Origin: Salinibacterium sp. | Lineage (GTDB): Bacteria > Actinomycetota > Actinomycetes > Actinomycetales > Microbacteriaceae | DNA length: 64,000 bases | Direction: 5' to 3' | Assembly: GCA_019638845.1 (NCBI GenBank) | Contig: JAHBSZ010000006.1 | Span: 62,001 to 126,000 of the forward strand | Part shown: positions 1-9,345 of the stretch, in pieces | Layout of the letters: each line of letters opens with the position of its first letter | Numbering within the stretch: position 1 is the first letter of the stretch | Translations under genes and position numbers: made by a program | The notes under the pieces: model-generated | Databases searched by the model: none | The model's input: only the letters and a program-made list of their open reading frames with translations | What the model was told of the DNA's origin: nothing

Positions 1-1
1 G

Positions 2-349
2 TGGGATGAAGTGGCTCGACTCTTCGTCGGTGTCAACGCAGTCGGTACCTGGGACGAACTGTTCTTTATCTGCACGGTGTTCGCGTTGCTGCGACGGCAC
101 TTTCCGACCTGGCAGGCGAACATCCTTCAGGCAGTCATCTTCGTCTCGTTCCTCTGGGAGCTCGGCTACCAGGCGTGGGGGCCGCTGCTGACCATCCCGT
201 TCGCCCTGATCCAGGGCTACACGTTCAACCTCACGAAGTCGCTCACCTATGTGCTGACCGTGCACCTACTGTTCGACCTGTTCGTCTTCTTGGCGATCGT
301 GTCCGCCCGAAACCCCGAGGCCTTGCCGATCTTCCTCATCACGCCCTGA
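2..349 (+). CDS. CPBP-like membrane protein, 3' part only
   Basis: The reading frame is open from the first base, so this is the C-terminal ~115 codons of a gene that starts upstream of the window. A GTG at 11 is an in-frame codon and probably not the true start. The protein is hydrophobic, with about three membrane segments. A 'GTWDELFFI' stretch followed by 'LLRRHFP', and a later His in 'VHLLFDL', resemble a degenerate CPBP (CAAX protease/bacteriocin-processing) domain. The first motif lacks the usual Glu-Glu pair, so protease activity is doubtful. Family assignment is tentative. Confidence 0.55.
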   Translation, partial: WDEVARLFVGVNAVGTWDELFFICTVFALLRRHFPTWQANILQAVIFVSFLWELGYQAWGPLLTIPFALIQGYTFNLTKSLTYVLTVHLLFDLFVFLAIVSARNPEALPIFLITP

Positions 350-372
350 CGGGCGGCCGCCCCAACGGCGCC

Positions 373-1752
373 TCACTGCCACGTACCGTCCAAGGCAGCG
401 CGGCTGCGCTCCGTGAGGGCGCGGAAGAGCTGACGTTCGGCGGGGCAATAGTCGGCGCTCGCCACTGAGTCTTCGAGCAAGGCGAGCTCAGATCGCAGTG
501 CGGCTCGATCATCGGCTCGTCGTGCACGGAAGGCAACTTCTCTGATGAGCTGGAGCATCCGCTCGGCGACATCGGGGTCGCTGATTCCGTATCGCCGAGG
601 CTGCTCGAGTGCTGTGCGCAGCAAGTCACCGAAGTTGTGGGTGCGCAGGAGTACACGAATGATGCCGTCGTCGTCCTCGAGTGCTGCGGCCTGAGGTGGC
701 AGTTCGGCGAGATCGCCCAAGACTGCGGAAACGTGCCCGAGCGCGTGCACTGCGGTCGTCGGATCGTTGACTCCCGGCGAGAGGGCACGCACCGCGATAT
801 CGGTGAGTTGACGGATGCCGAAGCCGATGTCTTGGCTCGCCGTGCGTTCATAGGCGAGGCTGAAGGATGCCGCGACCTCCCGCCCGCGAGCGTGGATGTC
901 CTCGTCCGTGGGGTGGGAGAGCACATCGCGGGGCCACCACCGGGCGATCGGGGTGGCCTCGACCACATGGTGCCCCGCTGGAGATTCCTCCTCGATGACG
1001 AGATCGTGCCTGACCGCCAACTCGAGCAGGCGCGCTCGGTCGACTCCTCGCACGAAGCCCGAGCCCCGCGCGAGGGCGAAGTGCACGGAGGCCGGGCGGA
1101 TTCCCTCCGGTACGGACATTGCCCCTTCGGTTGAGGTCGACCTGACGAATTCGATGGTCCGGTCCGTCTCGCGGTGTACCTGTTGCATCACTGTTTCGAC
1201 GCGTAGTTGCCGCGCGAGATGTCCGAGGAAGAGGGTCAGTGCGAGCACGCTTGCAAGAGTCAGGAGAGATGCGAGCGTTACCGCGATTCGGGGGACCAAG
1301 GGGTCCGTCGAGACAGTGGCATCCTGCACGCTTCGAAGCACGGTGATCGCGTAGGCGAAGGTCCCGACGAAGATGGCGAGTGTGCCCTGAACCGCGCGGT
1401 CCTTTGCGAATGTGCGGAGCACGCGTGGGGAGGCTTGGCTGCTGGCGAGTTGGAGGGCGACAACCGTGAGGGAAAAGGTGAGCGAGGTTGCGGTGATGAG
1501 CGAACCGCTGATTGCCGAGAGTACGGCGCGCGCGCTATCGACCCCACCGGCAAACAGGAACGCGGCGAAGGTCCCGGGCAGGGTGTGGTCGATCACCCGA
1601 TCGAGTGCGGGCAGCGCAATGCCGAGGGCGACAGCGGCGATCACGCTGAACGCGGGGAGCGGCCACAGCTCGGTGGCGATGCTCTCCTGGAGCGCAGCGA
1701 TCGTGCGGCGCAGTGAACTGCGGCGGACGCCGTCGACGGTTCTGGTGGGCAC
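373..1752 (-). CDS. DUF2254 family integral membrane protein
   Basis: A 459-residue protein. The N-terminal ~160 residues hold about four membrane segments, beginning with 'LWPLPAFSVIAAVALGIAL' near residue 31 and including 'GSLITATSLTFSLTVVALQL' near 83. The rest is a soluble domain with 'GFGIRQLTDIAVRALSPGVN' near 310, a hallmark stretch of the DUF2254 family. Function of the family is unknown; a transport or membrane-sensing role has been assumed but not shown as far as I know. The GTG start at 1752 is supported by GGAGGTA about five bases upstream. It is divergent from mscS, so the 138-bp gap must hold both promoters. Confidence 0.85.
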   Translation of the reverse strand: MPTRTVDGVRRSSLRRTIAALQESIATELWPLPAFSVIAAVALGIALPALDRVIDHTLPGTFAAFLFAGGVDSARAVLSAISGSLITATSLTFSLTVVALQLASSQASPRVLRTFAKDRAVQGTLAIFVGTFAYAITVLRSVQDATVSTDPLVPRIAVTLASLLTLASVLALTLFLGHLARQLRVETVMQQVHRETDRTIEFVRSTSTEGAMSVPEGIRPASVHFALARGSGFVRGVDRARLLELAVRHDLVIEEESPAGHHVVEATPIARWWPRDVLSHPTDEDIHARGREVAASFSLAYERTASQDIGFGIRQLTDIAVRALSPGVNDPTTAVHALGHVSAVLGDLAELPPQAAALEDDDGIIRVLLRTHNFGDLLRTALEQPRRYGISDPDVAERMLQLIREVAFRARRADDRAALRSELALLEDSVASADYCPAERQLFRALTERSRAALDGTWQ

Positions 1753-1890
1753 GTGCTACCTCCGTCTCGTGGCCGCACAGATGAACGGCGTCAGACCACG
1801 GTACGCCGCGCACGCCGGTCAGGCGCCGCAAACGCCCGAGAGCATCGACCCCGTAGCCTAGATGGGCACGCGACACGACGGAGGCACCCG

Positions 1891-3048
1891 ATGTTCGACT
1901 GGCAGACCTGGATTCGCATAGCCATTGCGGTCGCGATCGCGATCGTCGGAGTCGTGGTGATCATCGGCACTGCATCCCTCATCTTCCGGATTGTGGCGCG
2001 TCGCGATCCCACGCTGGTCGCCGCGCTGGCTCGCCCACGGAGACGACTTCGGGTCGTGTTGTGGGTGGCTGCAATCTGGGTTGCCCTCACAATGACGCTC
2101 CCGAAGGGGAGCTGGCTCGATGATGTCGTTGCGAGGGGCTTTCTCGTCGTTCTTATCGCGGCTTGTGGCTGGTTCGTCTCTGCCGTGGTGAGGTTGTTTA
2201 TCGACCGCGTGCTGACGCGATACCCGACCGACGTCGAAGACAATCGGGTCGCACGCCGGATCCACACCCAGATGCTCGTGATTCAACGCCTCGTCACGGT
2301 CGTGGTGGCCATCCTGACGATCGCGGCCATCGCGCTCACCTTTCCGGGAGCGCAGGCGCTCGGGGCGAGCCTCCTCGCCTCGGCGGGCGTCGTCAGTGTC
2401 GTCGCGGGTATTGCCGCCCAATCGGCGCTTGGCAACGTTTTTGCAGGAATGCAACTCGCTTTCAGCGACGCCATCCGCGTCGATGACGTCGTGGTCGCCG
2501 ATGGGGCTTGGGGTCGGATCGAGGAGATCACGTTGACGTACGTGGTGCTCAGGACGTGGGACCAACGCCGTGTGGTCTTGCCGTCGACGTACTTCACCAC
2601 CACACCCTTTGAGAACTGGACCCGAACCGGCAGCGAGTTGCTGGGCGCGGTCGAGATCGATGTTGACTGGCGAGTCAGCCCCTCGCAGCTTAGGGTCTGG
2701 CTTCAGAAGTCCCTCAAGGAAACCGACCTCTGGGATGGCCGGACCTCCAATGTGCAGGTCACCGATGCGGTTGGCGGTTTCGTGCGAGTGCGGGTGGTCG
2801 TGAGTGCGGCTAACGCGGGAGCACTGTGGGATCTGCGCTGTTGGGTGCGAGAGCAGATCGTCGAGTGGGTGCATCAGAAGAACCCGGCAGCACTGCCGCG
2901 CACCCGTGTGCTCATGGTCGACCAAGATGCCCGCCCGCGCTCGAGGTCGAAGGCGGGGGACGACGTCGGTATCTTCACGGGGAGTCCCGAAGCGGAGGAA
3001 CGTGGCCAGCAATTCACCTGGTCGATCCCGACCGCCCCGAAGGACTAG
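1891..3048 (+). CDS. Small-conductance mechanosensitive channel, MscS family
   Basis: A 385-residue channel that would open under membrane tension to release solutes in hypo-osmotic shock. Three or four membrane helices lie in residues 6-180. The last is the Gly/Ala-rich pore helix at about 147-181 ('LLASAGVVSVVAGIAAQ', 'ALGNVFAGMQ'), followed by the cytoplasmic beta domain ('VDDVVVADGAWGRIEEI', 'PSTYFTTTPFENWTR') and a variable C-terminal region. The frame is open further upstream, but the ATG at 1891 is preceded by GGAGG at 1880-1884 and starts directly at the first helix. Family is certain; the specific paralogue class is not. Confidence 0.9.
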   Translation: MFDWQTWIRIAIAVAIAIVGVVVIIGTASLIFRIVARRDPTLVAALARPRRRLRVVLWVAAIWVALTMTLPKGSWLDDVVARGFLVVLIAACGWFVSAVVRLFIDRVLTRYPTDVEDNRVARRIHTQMLVIQRLVTVVVAILTIAAIALTFPGAQALGASLLASAGVVSVVAGIAAQSALGNVFAGMQLAFSDAIRVDDVVVADGAWGRIEEITLTYVVLRTWDQRRVVLPSTYFTTTPFENWTRTGSELLGAVEIDVDWRVSPSQLRVWLQKSLKETDLWDGRTSNVQVTDAVGGFVRVRVVVSAANAGALWDLRCWVREQIVEWVHQKNPAALPRTRVLMVDQDARPRSRSKAGDDVGIFTGSPEAEERGQQFTWSIPTAPKD

Positions 3049-3052
3049 CTGT

Positions 3053-3514
3053 CTACTTTCCCCCGGGTGGTCCGAGGATGAGCAGGACAGTGAAGAGTGC
3101 GACGACCGCGACTACCAGCAACACGACGAGCACGACCGGATTGCGAAGGAACCACCGCATGGTGCGGTCGATCCAGCCAGCGTCACGCGGATCGTCCGTT
3201 GCGTCACGGCGCCACGGTCCATCGAGGCGACCCGTGCGGGCGAGCCAAAGCTCGACCGGGATTGTTGCGTACGGCACAATCGCGCTGGCGATCGCGAGCG
3301 CCGCGACGCCCGGATGCCAACGCTGGTTGACGGCGAGAAGAACGGCGGTGGCTCCGTAGGAGAGGAAGACGAAGCCGTGGATGCCACCGGCAATGGTCAC
3401 GCCCAGCGCGAAGTCGGTGGTGGCTCGAAGTATGAGGGCAGTGATGAGGAGTGTCCAGGTGATCGCCTCGGCGATCGCGACGAACCGAAACAGATCGCGG
3501 GGTGTGGTAATCAT
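3053..3514 (-). CDS. DUF3817 membrane protein
   Basis: A 153-residue protein with four predicted membrane segments (about residues 10-28, 38-62, 70-92 and 125-148). The core '[15 protein letters not shown]' and '[12 protein letters not shown]' matches the DUF3817 family, often annotated as YdzA-like integral membrane protein. Its ATG overlaps the purQ stop by 4 bp, making it the third gene of purS-purQ-DUF3817. Translational coupling to purQ is clear from the overlap, but no role in purine synthesis is known. Function unknown. Confidence 0.85.
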   Translation of the reverse strand: MITTPRDLFRFVAIAEAITWTLLITALILRATTDFALGVTIAGGIHGFVFLSYGATAVLLAVNQRWHPGVAALAIASAIVPYATIPVELWLARTGRLDGPWRRDATDDPRDAGWIDRTMRWFLRNPVVLVVLLVVAVVALFTVLLILGPPGGK

Positions 3515-4209
3515 CGGGAGACCAGCGCCGCGAGCGCGCTGGTAAAGAAGCGCAGTCCGTCGGTGCCTGAGCGCATCGCATCCGGCATGTCGGGGCCGAA
3601 GCCCGGTTCGGTCGCATGCTCGGGGTGGGGCATGAGCCCGACAACGTTGCCGCGTTCATTGGAGACGCCGGCGATGTCGTTCATGGAACCGTTCGGGTTC
3701 ACGTCGACATAGCGGAAGGCGACTTGGCCATTGCCCTCGATGCGCTTGATGGTCTCGTCGTCGGCAACGAATCGACCGTCCGCGTTCTTGAGCGGAATCA
3801 CGATCTCGTCACCCTCGGTGTACTCGTTTGTCCACGCGGTGGACGCGTTCTCGACGCGAAGCTTCTGGTCGCGCCGGATGAACTGCTGGTGCGCGTTGCG
3901 AGTGTGAGCCCCGGGAAGCAGGCGTGCTTCGGAGAGCATCTGAAAGCCATTGCAAATGCCGAGAACGGGCACGCCCTTGCCCGCGGCGTCGATAACCTCG
4001 GCCATGATCGGCGCGTGGCTGGCGATGGCCCCAGCGCGCAGGTAGTCGCCATAGCTGAATCCACCGGGGAGCACGATGGCGTCGACGCCGTGCAGATCGT
4101 GGTCGCCGTGCCACAGCGCGACGGGTTCGGCTCCGACGAGGCGAATGGCGCGCTGCGCATCACGATCGTCGAGCGATCCGGGGAAGGTAATGACACCGAT
4201 CCGGGTCAT
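3511..4209 (-). CDS. purQ: Phosphoribosylformylglycinamidine synthase, glutaminase subunit PurQ
   Basis: The glutamine-hydrolysing subunit of FGAM synthase (step 4 of purine synthesis), which feeds ammonia to PurL with PurS. It is a 232-residue class I amidotransferase: oxyanion region '[12 protein letters not shown]' at 49-60, nucleophile Cys86 in 'GICNGFQ', and His195/Glu197 in 'PHPEH', so the catalytic triad is complete. Its ATG overlaps the purS stop by 4 bp and its own stop overlaps the DUF3817 start by 4 bp. The large subunit purL is not in this window. Confidence 0.97.
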   Translation of the reverse strand: MTRIGVITFPGSLDDRDAQRAIRLVGAEPVALWHGDHDLHGVDAIVLPGGFSYGDYLRAGAIASHAPIMAEVIDAAGKGVPVLGICNGFQMLSEARLLPGAHTRNAHQQFIRRDQKLRVENASTAWTNEYTEGDEIVIPLKNADGRFVADDETIKRIEGNGQVAFRYVDVNPNGSMNDIAGVSNERGNVVGLMPHPEHATEPGFGPDMPDAMRSGTDGLRFFTSALAALVSR

Positions 4210-4478
4210 GCGAGCCTGCTGGTCGAGCTTGTCGCGACCTCACCGATGTACACGACATCCTCAATGACGGTGTTCGCGAGCATGTCCTCTGCAATAGCGC
4301 GGACCTCGGCGAGGAGGGCATCGTCGACGGGCCCCTCGACGGTCAGTTCGAAACGCTTGCCAATGCGGACCGCCGTGAACTTGTCTTTGCCGAGACGGGC
4401 AAGGGCCCCGACGACGGCCTTGCCTTGAGGGTCGAGTATCTCGGCTTTGGGCATGACCTCGACGACGATGATGGGCAC
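4206..4478 (-). CDS. purS: FGAM synthase subunit PurS
   Basis: A 90-residue small subunit that bridges PurQ and PurL in the three-part FGAM synthase typical of Gram-positive bacteria. The start '[18 protein letters not shown]' and the middle '[13 protein letters not shown]' are characteristic. GTG start at 4478 with GGGAG upstream. It is the first gene of the purS-purQ-DUF3817 operon and is divergent from the MFS gene at 4547 across a 68-bp gap. Confidence 0.95.
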   Translation of the reverse strand: MPIIVVEVMPKAEILDPQGKAVVGALARLGKDKFTAVRIGKRFELTVEGPVDDALLAEVRAIAEDMLANTVIEDVVYIGEVATSSTSRLA

Positions 4479-4546
4479 GTCAATAACTCCCGGAGGGTTC
4501 GTGGTGGCGGAGAGGCCAGTCTACCGGCCGTCACTACGCTTGACTC

Positions 4547-5770
4547 ATGACAGACATCCCGACCGGATTGCAGGCGCGCACGGTCAAGGTGCTTGTCGCT
4601 GGTCAGATTCTCGCCGGGCTCGGACAGGGCGCGACCCTGTCTATTGGGGCGGTGCTCGCTGTCGCCGTCTCTGGTTCCGAAGCGTGGGCGGGCGCGGGCG
4701 CAACGCTTACCACGCTCGGCTCGGCGGCCGCGGCTATCCCGCTCGCACGGCTCGCTGTGGCGAAGGGGCGCCGACCGGCCCTTTCCCTCGGTGCGCTCGC
4801 CGCCGCCTGTGGGTCGGTCGTGGCAGTGGTGGCGGCGGGCATCCATGTCTTCCCCCTTCTGCTGCTCGGATTCGCACTGCTTGGCGTCGGGTCGGCCGTT
4901 GGTCTGCAGGCCCGATTTGCCGCCACGGATATCGCGGAACCCACCCGTCGTGGGCGCGACCTGTCGGTCGTGGTGTGGTCGACGACCATCGGGGCGATCG
5001 TCGGACCCAACCTGTTCGGGCCGGGCGAGGTTATTGCAACGACACTCGGACTTCCGGACCTCACCGGATCCTTTGTCATCGCGGTGGCTGCCCAATTGCT
5101 CGCGGCCGCAACCTATCTTGTACTGCTCCGGCCGGACCCGCTTGTGCTCGCGCGGTCCCGCCCGGTGGTGCTTTCTCCGGAGGCAGACGCGGGGATCGTT
5201 CGCGGTCGCAGCACCCTCGTCTTCGCGATAGTGGCGCTTGCGCTCAGCCACGCGGTGATGGTGTCCGTGATGTCGATGACGCCCGTGCACCTCACCAGTC
5301 ACGGCGCCTCGCTCGTGATCGTGGGCTTCACGATCAGCCTCCACATCGCGGGAATGTACGCTCTCTCCCCGCTGTTCGGGTGGGCCAGCGACCGGTTCGG
5401 TCGCATCCCCACTCTGCTTCTGGGCCAACTGCTCTTCGCCGTGTCGATTGTCATCACCGCTCTCGGCGAGATGGACAATGGCGCGGTCGCCGTCGGCCTG
5501 GTATTGCTCGGATTGGGCTGGAGCGCTTCGACGGTGTCCGCGTCCGCTCTCGTCTCCGATCTTGTTTCGGGTGCGCAGCGTGTTCGTATTCAGGGTCGAA
5601 GCGACCTCGTCATGAACATCGCGGGAGCAGCTGGTGGCGCACTGGCGGGCCCAGTGCTCGCGCTCGTCGGCTACGCGGGGCTCGCGTGGCTGGTCGGCAT
5701 TCTCGTGCTCGGGGTTATCGTTGGCGCGCTGGTCGTGACCGGGCGGGTTCGCATCAGTCGAGCCGGATGA
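4547..5770 (+). CDS. MFS transporter
   Basis: A 407-residue protein with about 12 hydrophobic segments, the normal length for a major facilitator superfamily exporter. The loop between helices 2 and 3 carries 'VAKGRRPALSLG' near residue 68, and the second half has the matching 'GWASDRFGRIPTLLLGQ' near 281, the classic MFS loop signature. The substrate cannot be told from the sequence. Its 3' end runs 17 bp into the convergent kinase gene, so no independent terminator fits between them. Confidence 0.88.
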   Translation: MTDIPTGLQARTVKVLVAGQILAGLGQGATLSIGAVLAVAVSGSEAWAGAGATLTTLGSAAAAIPLARLAVAKGRRPALSLGALAAACGSVVAVVAAGIHVFPLLLLGFALLGVGSAVGLQARFAATDIAEPTRRGRDLSVVVWSTTIGAIVGPNLFGPGEVIATTLGLPDLTGSFVIAVAAQLLAAATYLVLLRPDPLVLARSRPVVLSPEADAGIVRGRSTLVFAIVALALSHAVMVSVMSMTPVHLTSHGASLVIVGFTISLHIAGMYALSPLFGWASDRFGRIPTLLLGQLLFAVSIVITALGEMDNGAVAVGLVLLGLGWSASTVSASALVSDLVSGAQRVRIQGRSDLVMNIAGAAGGALAGPVLALVGYAGLAWLVGILVLGVIVGALVVTGRVRISRAG

Positions 5771-6347
5771 CGTGATCCGCCTGTGCGGCGGTATCTGCGA
5801 CTAGGAGCGCGTTGCGCTCGTCCGGTCCGAGTGCCCAGGCGCGCGCGGCATCCGGAGTCTTACCGAACTGCACGTGGCGCGCGATCAGCCGCTGGACGCG
5901 CACATCATGGTCGACTTCGACGAGAAAGGTGATGTCGAGCAGGGCTCGCACCTCTGCCCAGTGCAGGAGGTAGTTGCCTTCGACGACCACCGTCCGCAAC
6001 TCCTGCAGAATCTCGATCTGACCGGGGACGGCCTCCTCGATCCTGCGGTCGAAGCCCGGCGCCAAGACAGATTTGCCGGAGTTATGAACAGCGTGAAGGG
6101 TCGCAACGAATCCGTCGACGTCAAAGGTGTCGGGGGCTCCCATGCGTTCTCGCCTGCCGAGTTCCACGAGCCGCGCCTGAGGCAGGTGAAAACCATCCAT
6201 CGGCAACAACACCGCGGATGGCAGGGCTGCAACCATCGCCTCCGCGACCGTCGACTTGCCCGATCCCGGCGCACCTACGACCCCGACGATCACCCGTTCG
6301 TTCGCGGGGATCGCGGCGATGACCTCGTCGATCGAGCGCAGGATCAC
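5754..6347 (-). CDS. Small P-loop nucleoside/nucleotide kinase-like protein
   Basis: A 197-residue kinase of the phosphoribulokinase/uridine kinase/pantothenate kinase fold. Walker A 'GAPGSGKST' lies at residues 25-33, 'MDGFHLP' near 50-56, and 'GAPDTFDVDGF' near 70. The last two are typical of the family often labelled nucleoside/nucleotide kinase family protein; the acceptor substrate is not established. I chose GTG at 6347 because it overlaps the stop of the SGNH gene as GTGA; the frame extends 15 codons further but into coding sequence. The 3' end overlaps the convergent MFS gene by 17 bp. Confidence 0.85.
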   Translation of the reverse strand: MILRSIDEVIAAIPANERVIVGVVGAPGSGKSTVAEAMVAALPSAVLLPMDGFHLPQARLVELGRRERMGAPDTFDVDGFVATLHAVHNSGKSVLAPGFDRRIEEAVPGQIEILQELRTVVVEGNYLLHWAEVRALLDITFLVEVDHDVRVQRLIARHVQFGKTPDAARAWALGPDERNALLVADTAAQADHVIRLD

Positions 6348-7069
6348 AGCACACCCGCCGTCACTGCATCGTCGACCGCGAAGCGTGCCCAATCCCGGTA
6401 GCCCACCGCGCTCGGGTGGAACAGGTCGCTAGCAAAGAACCCCTCTGCGTACGGTGGCGGCGGAGGTGACATGTGCACCCCGGCCAGGCCGACCGCGATG
6501 GTGCGCGCCGCATCTTCGAGACTTCGCGAGTGCAGGTAGAGGTTCCAGCGCAATGGGTTGGGCAGCAGTTCGAATCTGAAGAACGCGGGCAACGACGACA
6601 CGAGTACGAGCGGGCTCACCGCTCGTAGGCGCGTCAGTATGGTCCGGATGTCGCGGGCGAACGCCCCTCGTGCGCGCAGCCCGAGGGCATCATTCGCCCC
6701 GATGCTCAGGAACACGACGTCAACGGATTCCGAGGTGGCGGTGTCGAGGTAGTCAGTGATCAGGTCGCGCGCGGTTGCCCCGTTGCGACCGACTGCCCGC
6801 CACGAAACACCGCGACCGGTTCGCCGGGAGAGCTCGCGGGCAAGGTTCCCCGGGAGCGCTTCATCCTGCGTGTCGGCGCCCACTCCCGCCGCGGTCGAAT
6901 CGCCGATCACGAGGAGCCGCAGGGGGTCGGGGCCGTCGAGTGTTCCCGACCAGGGCTGTGCGGCATCTGGGAGCCTCGGGGTGTCGCGACGCAATCGGCG
7001 ACCCTGCGCGATGAGGGCCGGGGCGAGCGGGATCATCACCAGTCGGCTCGTCCTTCGTAGTGCGTTCAC
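6344..7069 (-). CDS. SGNH/GDSL-type esterase or hydrolase
   Basis: A 241-residue SGNH hydrolase with all four blocks: 'VIGDSTAAG' with nucleophile Ser58, the block II Gly near 98 in 'GRNGAT', 'GANDALG' with Asn126, and 'DLFHPSAVGY' with Asp215 and His218. The first ~20 residues are hydrophobic with a basic start and could be a membrane anchor, so the active domain may face outward. The substrate (acyl or carbohydrate ester) is not determined. The following kinase gene starts inside its stop codon (GTGA), so the two are co-translated. Confidence 0.9.
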   Translation of the reverse strand: MNALRRTSRLVMIPLAPALIAQGRRLRRDTPRLPDAAQPWSGTLDGPDPLRLLVIGDSTAAGVGADTQDEALPGNLARELSRRTGRGVSWRAVGRNGATARDLITDYLDTATSESVDVVFLSIGANDALGLRARGAFARDIRTILTRLRAVSPLVLVSSLPAFFRFELLPNPLRWNLYLHSRSLEDAARTIAVGLAGVHMSPPPPPYAEGFFASDLFHPSAVGYRDWARFAVDDAVTAGVL

Positions 7070-7100
7070 GCGTTAATCGTAGAAGGCGCTCGCTAGGCTC

Positions 7101-8120
7101 GTGACCATGGATATCAGCGGGCTCGACAGCTTCCTCGATGAGAGCGATTTCACCGGAGTCGTGCTCGTTAAAGACGGCAACCGGGTGGTGTACGAAGCGG
7201 TGCGCGGCCTCGCCTCGCGCCGGTGGGACATTCCGAACACGATGGATACCCGCTTCGACACCGCGTCGATCACGAAGCTCTTCACGAGCGTCGCCGTTCT
7301 GCAGCAGGTCGCGAAGGGGAACCTCGATCTGGAGACGTCGATCCACCACTACGTCGAGCTCGAGGACACCACCATCGACCCCGGCGTCACACTGCTGCAT
7401 CTGCTCACTCACACGAGCGGCATCGCCGACGACGCCGACGAGGAGGCGGGCGAGTCCTATGAGGACCTGTTCATCGAGACCCCCAACTACTCGCTCATCG
7501 AGACGAAGGACTACCTTCCCCAATTCGTCACCAAACCCCCGCTTGCGGAGCCAGGTGTTGACTGCCGGTACTGCAACGTCGGCTACATCCTCGCCGGGCT
7601 TGCGCTCGAGAAGGTCACGGGGGTTCCGTACCGCCAGTACGTGTTCGACGAGGTGCTTACCAAGGCAGCCATGAACGACTCAGGCTTCTACGACCGCCGC
7701 GAGGCCGCGCCGCGCGTTGCCGAAGGCTGGGACAAGGATGCCGCTGGCACGTGGTTCCAGAACATCTACAGTTACCCGCCGATCGGCAGCGCTGACGGTG
7801 GCGCCCAGACAACCGCCGATGACCTCGTCCGCTTCCTGCAGGCGGTGCGGAATGGTGAACTGCTCGACCCTGAGTACACCGAGGAGTTCTTCACGCCTCA
7901 GGTCGAGCACGACGACGAGACGATGTACGGGTTCGGCCTCGAGTTCGACATGAACGACGACGGCACCGTGCGCTCGTACTACAAGGATGGCGTCAATGTC
8001 GGCGCGTCGGGCATCGTCCGGTACTACCTCGACGAGGGCCTCGACGTCGTCGTGCTCTCGAACAATGTCGATGCTGCGTGGCCGGTCGTGCGCGAAATCG
8101 ACGAGCGTTTGGGCGGCTAG
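7101..8120 (+). CDS. Serine hydrolase, beta-lactamase/class C-like
   Basis: A 339-residue serine hydrolase of the beta-lactamase-like (penicillin-binding) fold. Ser56-Ile-Thr-Lys59 is the S-x-x-K motif, Tyr157-Cys-Asn159 the Y-x-N motif, and 'LLTHTSGI' near 101 is the usual lid-side motif of class C-like esterases. No signal peptide is visible, so it is probably cytoplasmic and more likely an esterase or peptidase than a resistance beta-lactamase. GTG at 7101 is annotated, but ATG at 7107 is equally possible. Its stop codon overlaps that of the convergent gene in CTAG at 8117-8120. Confidence 0.88.
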   Translation: MTMDISGLDSFLDESDFTGVVLVKDGNRVVYEAVRGLASRRWDIPNTMDTRFDTASITKLFTSVAVLQQVAKGNLDLETSIHHYVELEDTTIDPGVTLLHLLTHTSGIADDADEEAGESYEDLFIETPNYSLIETKDYLPQFVTKPPLAEPGVDCRYCNVGYILAGLALEKVTGVPYRQYVFDEVLTKAAMNDSGFYDRREAAPRVAEGWDKDAAGTWFQNIYSYPPIGSADGGAQTTADDLVRFLQAVRNGELLDPEYTEEFFTPQVEHDDETMYGFGLEFDMNDDGTVRSYYKDGVNVGASGIVRYYLDEGLDVVVLSNNVDAAWPVVREIDERLGG

Positions 8121-8452
8121 CGCGCCCGCTTCCACCCGGCGCGCTCGAGGAACGCGAGCAGGTTCTCCTTTACCGTGCGACGCTGCGGCATGTGTCCGCG
8201 GAGGGCGTTTCGCTTGGCGGCGTTGTAGATTCCGCCCGCGTCGAACCGGCGCGGACCCGTCGGCTGCGCGGGTTTCACTTCTGTGAGACGGAAGGTGTGC
8301 GCCGCGCCATCGAGCTCTGCCGTGAGCGAGTACTCGGGATCGGCGGGGTCGGACACGACGATCGTCTCGCCGACGACGGTGTGGCGGTACGCGGCATCCG
8401 GGCCGTCGAGGGATGGCACCCGAGCGAGCAGGTCGTTAAGGGGTGTCGTCAT
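8117..8452 (-). CDS. Hypothetical protein, 111 residues
   Basis: I do not recognise a family. The protein is soluble and mixed alpha/beta in character. The N-terminal half reads like a small beta-rich domain ('HTVVGETIVVSDPADPEYSL', 'AHTFRLTEVKP'), and the C-terminal third is basic and helical ('YNAAKRNALRGHMPQRR', 'AFLERAGWKR'). It starts 9 bp downstream of the VOC gene on the same strand, so it is probably the second gene of that transcript and under its operator-like promoter. The stop overlaps the convergent serine hydrolase stop. Confidence 0.65.
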   Translation of the reverse strand: MTTPLNDLLARVPSLDGPDAAYRHTVVGETIVVSDPADPEYSLTAELDGAAHTFRLTEVKPAQPTGPRRFDAGGIYNAAKRNALRGHMPQRRTVKENLLAFLERAGWKRAR

Positions 8453-8461
8453 GCGCTCAGC

Positions 8462-9328
8462 CTAGGCGCGAGTAGCAGTCACCTTGAGCAGGTTCGCCCA
8501 CGGGTCATCGAAGCTCACGGTTTCGCCGTCGTCGCGGGTGGGGATACCGAAGTGCGTGAGCCGCTCTGTGAGTGCGGCGACGTCGTCGCGCGTGGGGACA
8601 CCAATGTCGATCTGGGCTAGCCCCAACGCGGGAAGGCGCGGCCCGGCGCCGCTACTGTTCCACGTGTTCATCGCCATGTGATGGTGGTAGCCGCCGGCAG
8701 AGACGAACACTGCGGAACCGGGAATCTCGATGGTCTTGTCGAAGCCGAGCTTGTCGACATAGAAGTCGGCGGCGGTCTGAACGTCGCCGACCTGAAGGTG
8801 TACATGGCCCACGCGGGCTCCTCCGACCACGGGGTCGGTGACGGCCCGTTCGGTCAGGTTCTCCTGAAGGAACGCATTCGGGTCGAGGTACAGGGTCGAC
8901 ATTTCGACGGCGCCGTGCACCCAGCTCCATGCCGTGCGATCCCGATCCCAATACAGCTCGACGCCGTTGCCTTCGGGATCGGTGAAGTAGAACGCCTCGC
9001 TGACGAGATGGTCTGAGCTGCCCGTGAAAGTGTTCGGGTACTTTTGCGCGACTGAATAGACGGAGGCCGCGAGCGCTTCTCGGGTGTCGAAGAGGATCGC
9101 GGTGTGGAACAACCCGGCGTCACGGGGGCTTGCGTTCTTCAGCTCCGGTGCGTGCGTGAGGATGACCACCGGGGTCGTTCCGCGACCAAGCGTGACAGAG
9201 TCGCCGACTTCATCGAGCACCCTGAGGGCCACCGCATCCCGGTAGTAGGCCGTCATCGCCCCCAGATCGCCTACGCGCAGGGTCACAGGCCCCATCGCGG
9301 TATCCGCGGCCAGCTTGTCGTCGCTCAT
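8462..9328 (-). CDS. Two-domain VOC (glyoxalase/extradiol dioxygenase-like) protein
   Basis: A 288-residue protein with two vicinal-oxygen-chelate domains (about residues 14-130 and 165-285), resembling the CatE/YfiE catechol-2,3-dioxygenase-like group. Candidate metal ligands are the His in 'GLFHTAILF' and the Glu in 'GVELYWDRDR' of domain 1, and 'GHVHLQVGD' plus the 'HHHMAMNTW' region of domain 2. This group acts on aromatic or quinone-like compounds in Firmicutes; the substrate here is unknown. A promoter with a palindrome exactly filling its spacer (9346-9373) lies just upstream, so expression is probably inducible. Confidence 0.85.
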   Translation of the reverse strand: MSDDKLAADTAMGPVTLRVGDLGAMTAYYRDAVALRVLDEVGDSVTLGRGTTPVVILTHAPELKNASPRDAGLFHTAILFDTREALAASVYSVAQKYPNTFTGSSDHLVSEAFYFTDPEGNGVELYWDRDRTAWSWVHGAVEMSTLYLDPNAFLQENLTERAVTDPVVGGARVGHVHLQVGDVQTAADFYVDKLGFDKTIEIPGSAVFVSAGGYHHHMAMNTWNSSGAGPRLPALGLAQIDIGVPTRDDVAALTERLTHFGIPTRDDGETVSFDDPWANLLKVTATRA

Positions 9329-9345
9329 GAGTGATTCCTCTGTTC

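Noticed and set aside
4343-5428. 361-codon minus frame across the MFS gene
   Set aside because: Composition is typical of a shadow frame and the real genes on both sides are certain.
6074-6089. 16-nt exact inverse match to 24248-24263 (TGCCGGAGTTATGAAC)
   Set aside because: Lies inside the kinase coding region; one such 16-mer match is expected by chance in 64 kb on both strands.
7101-8120. Antibiotic-resistance beta-lactamase
   Set aside because: The S-x-x-K and Y-x-N motifs fit the broad serine hydrolase family, but there is no signal peptide or resistance context.
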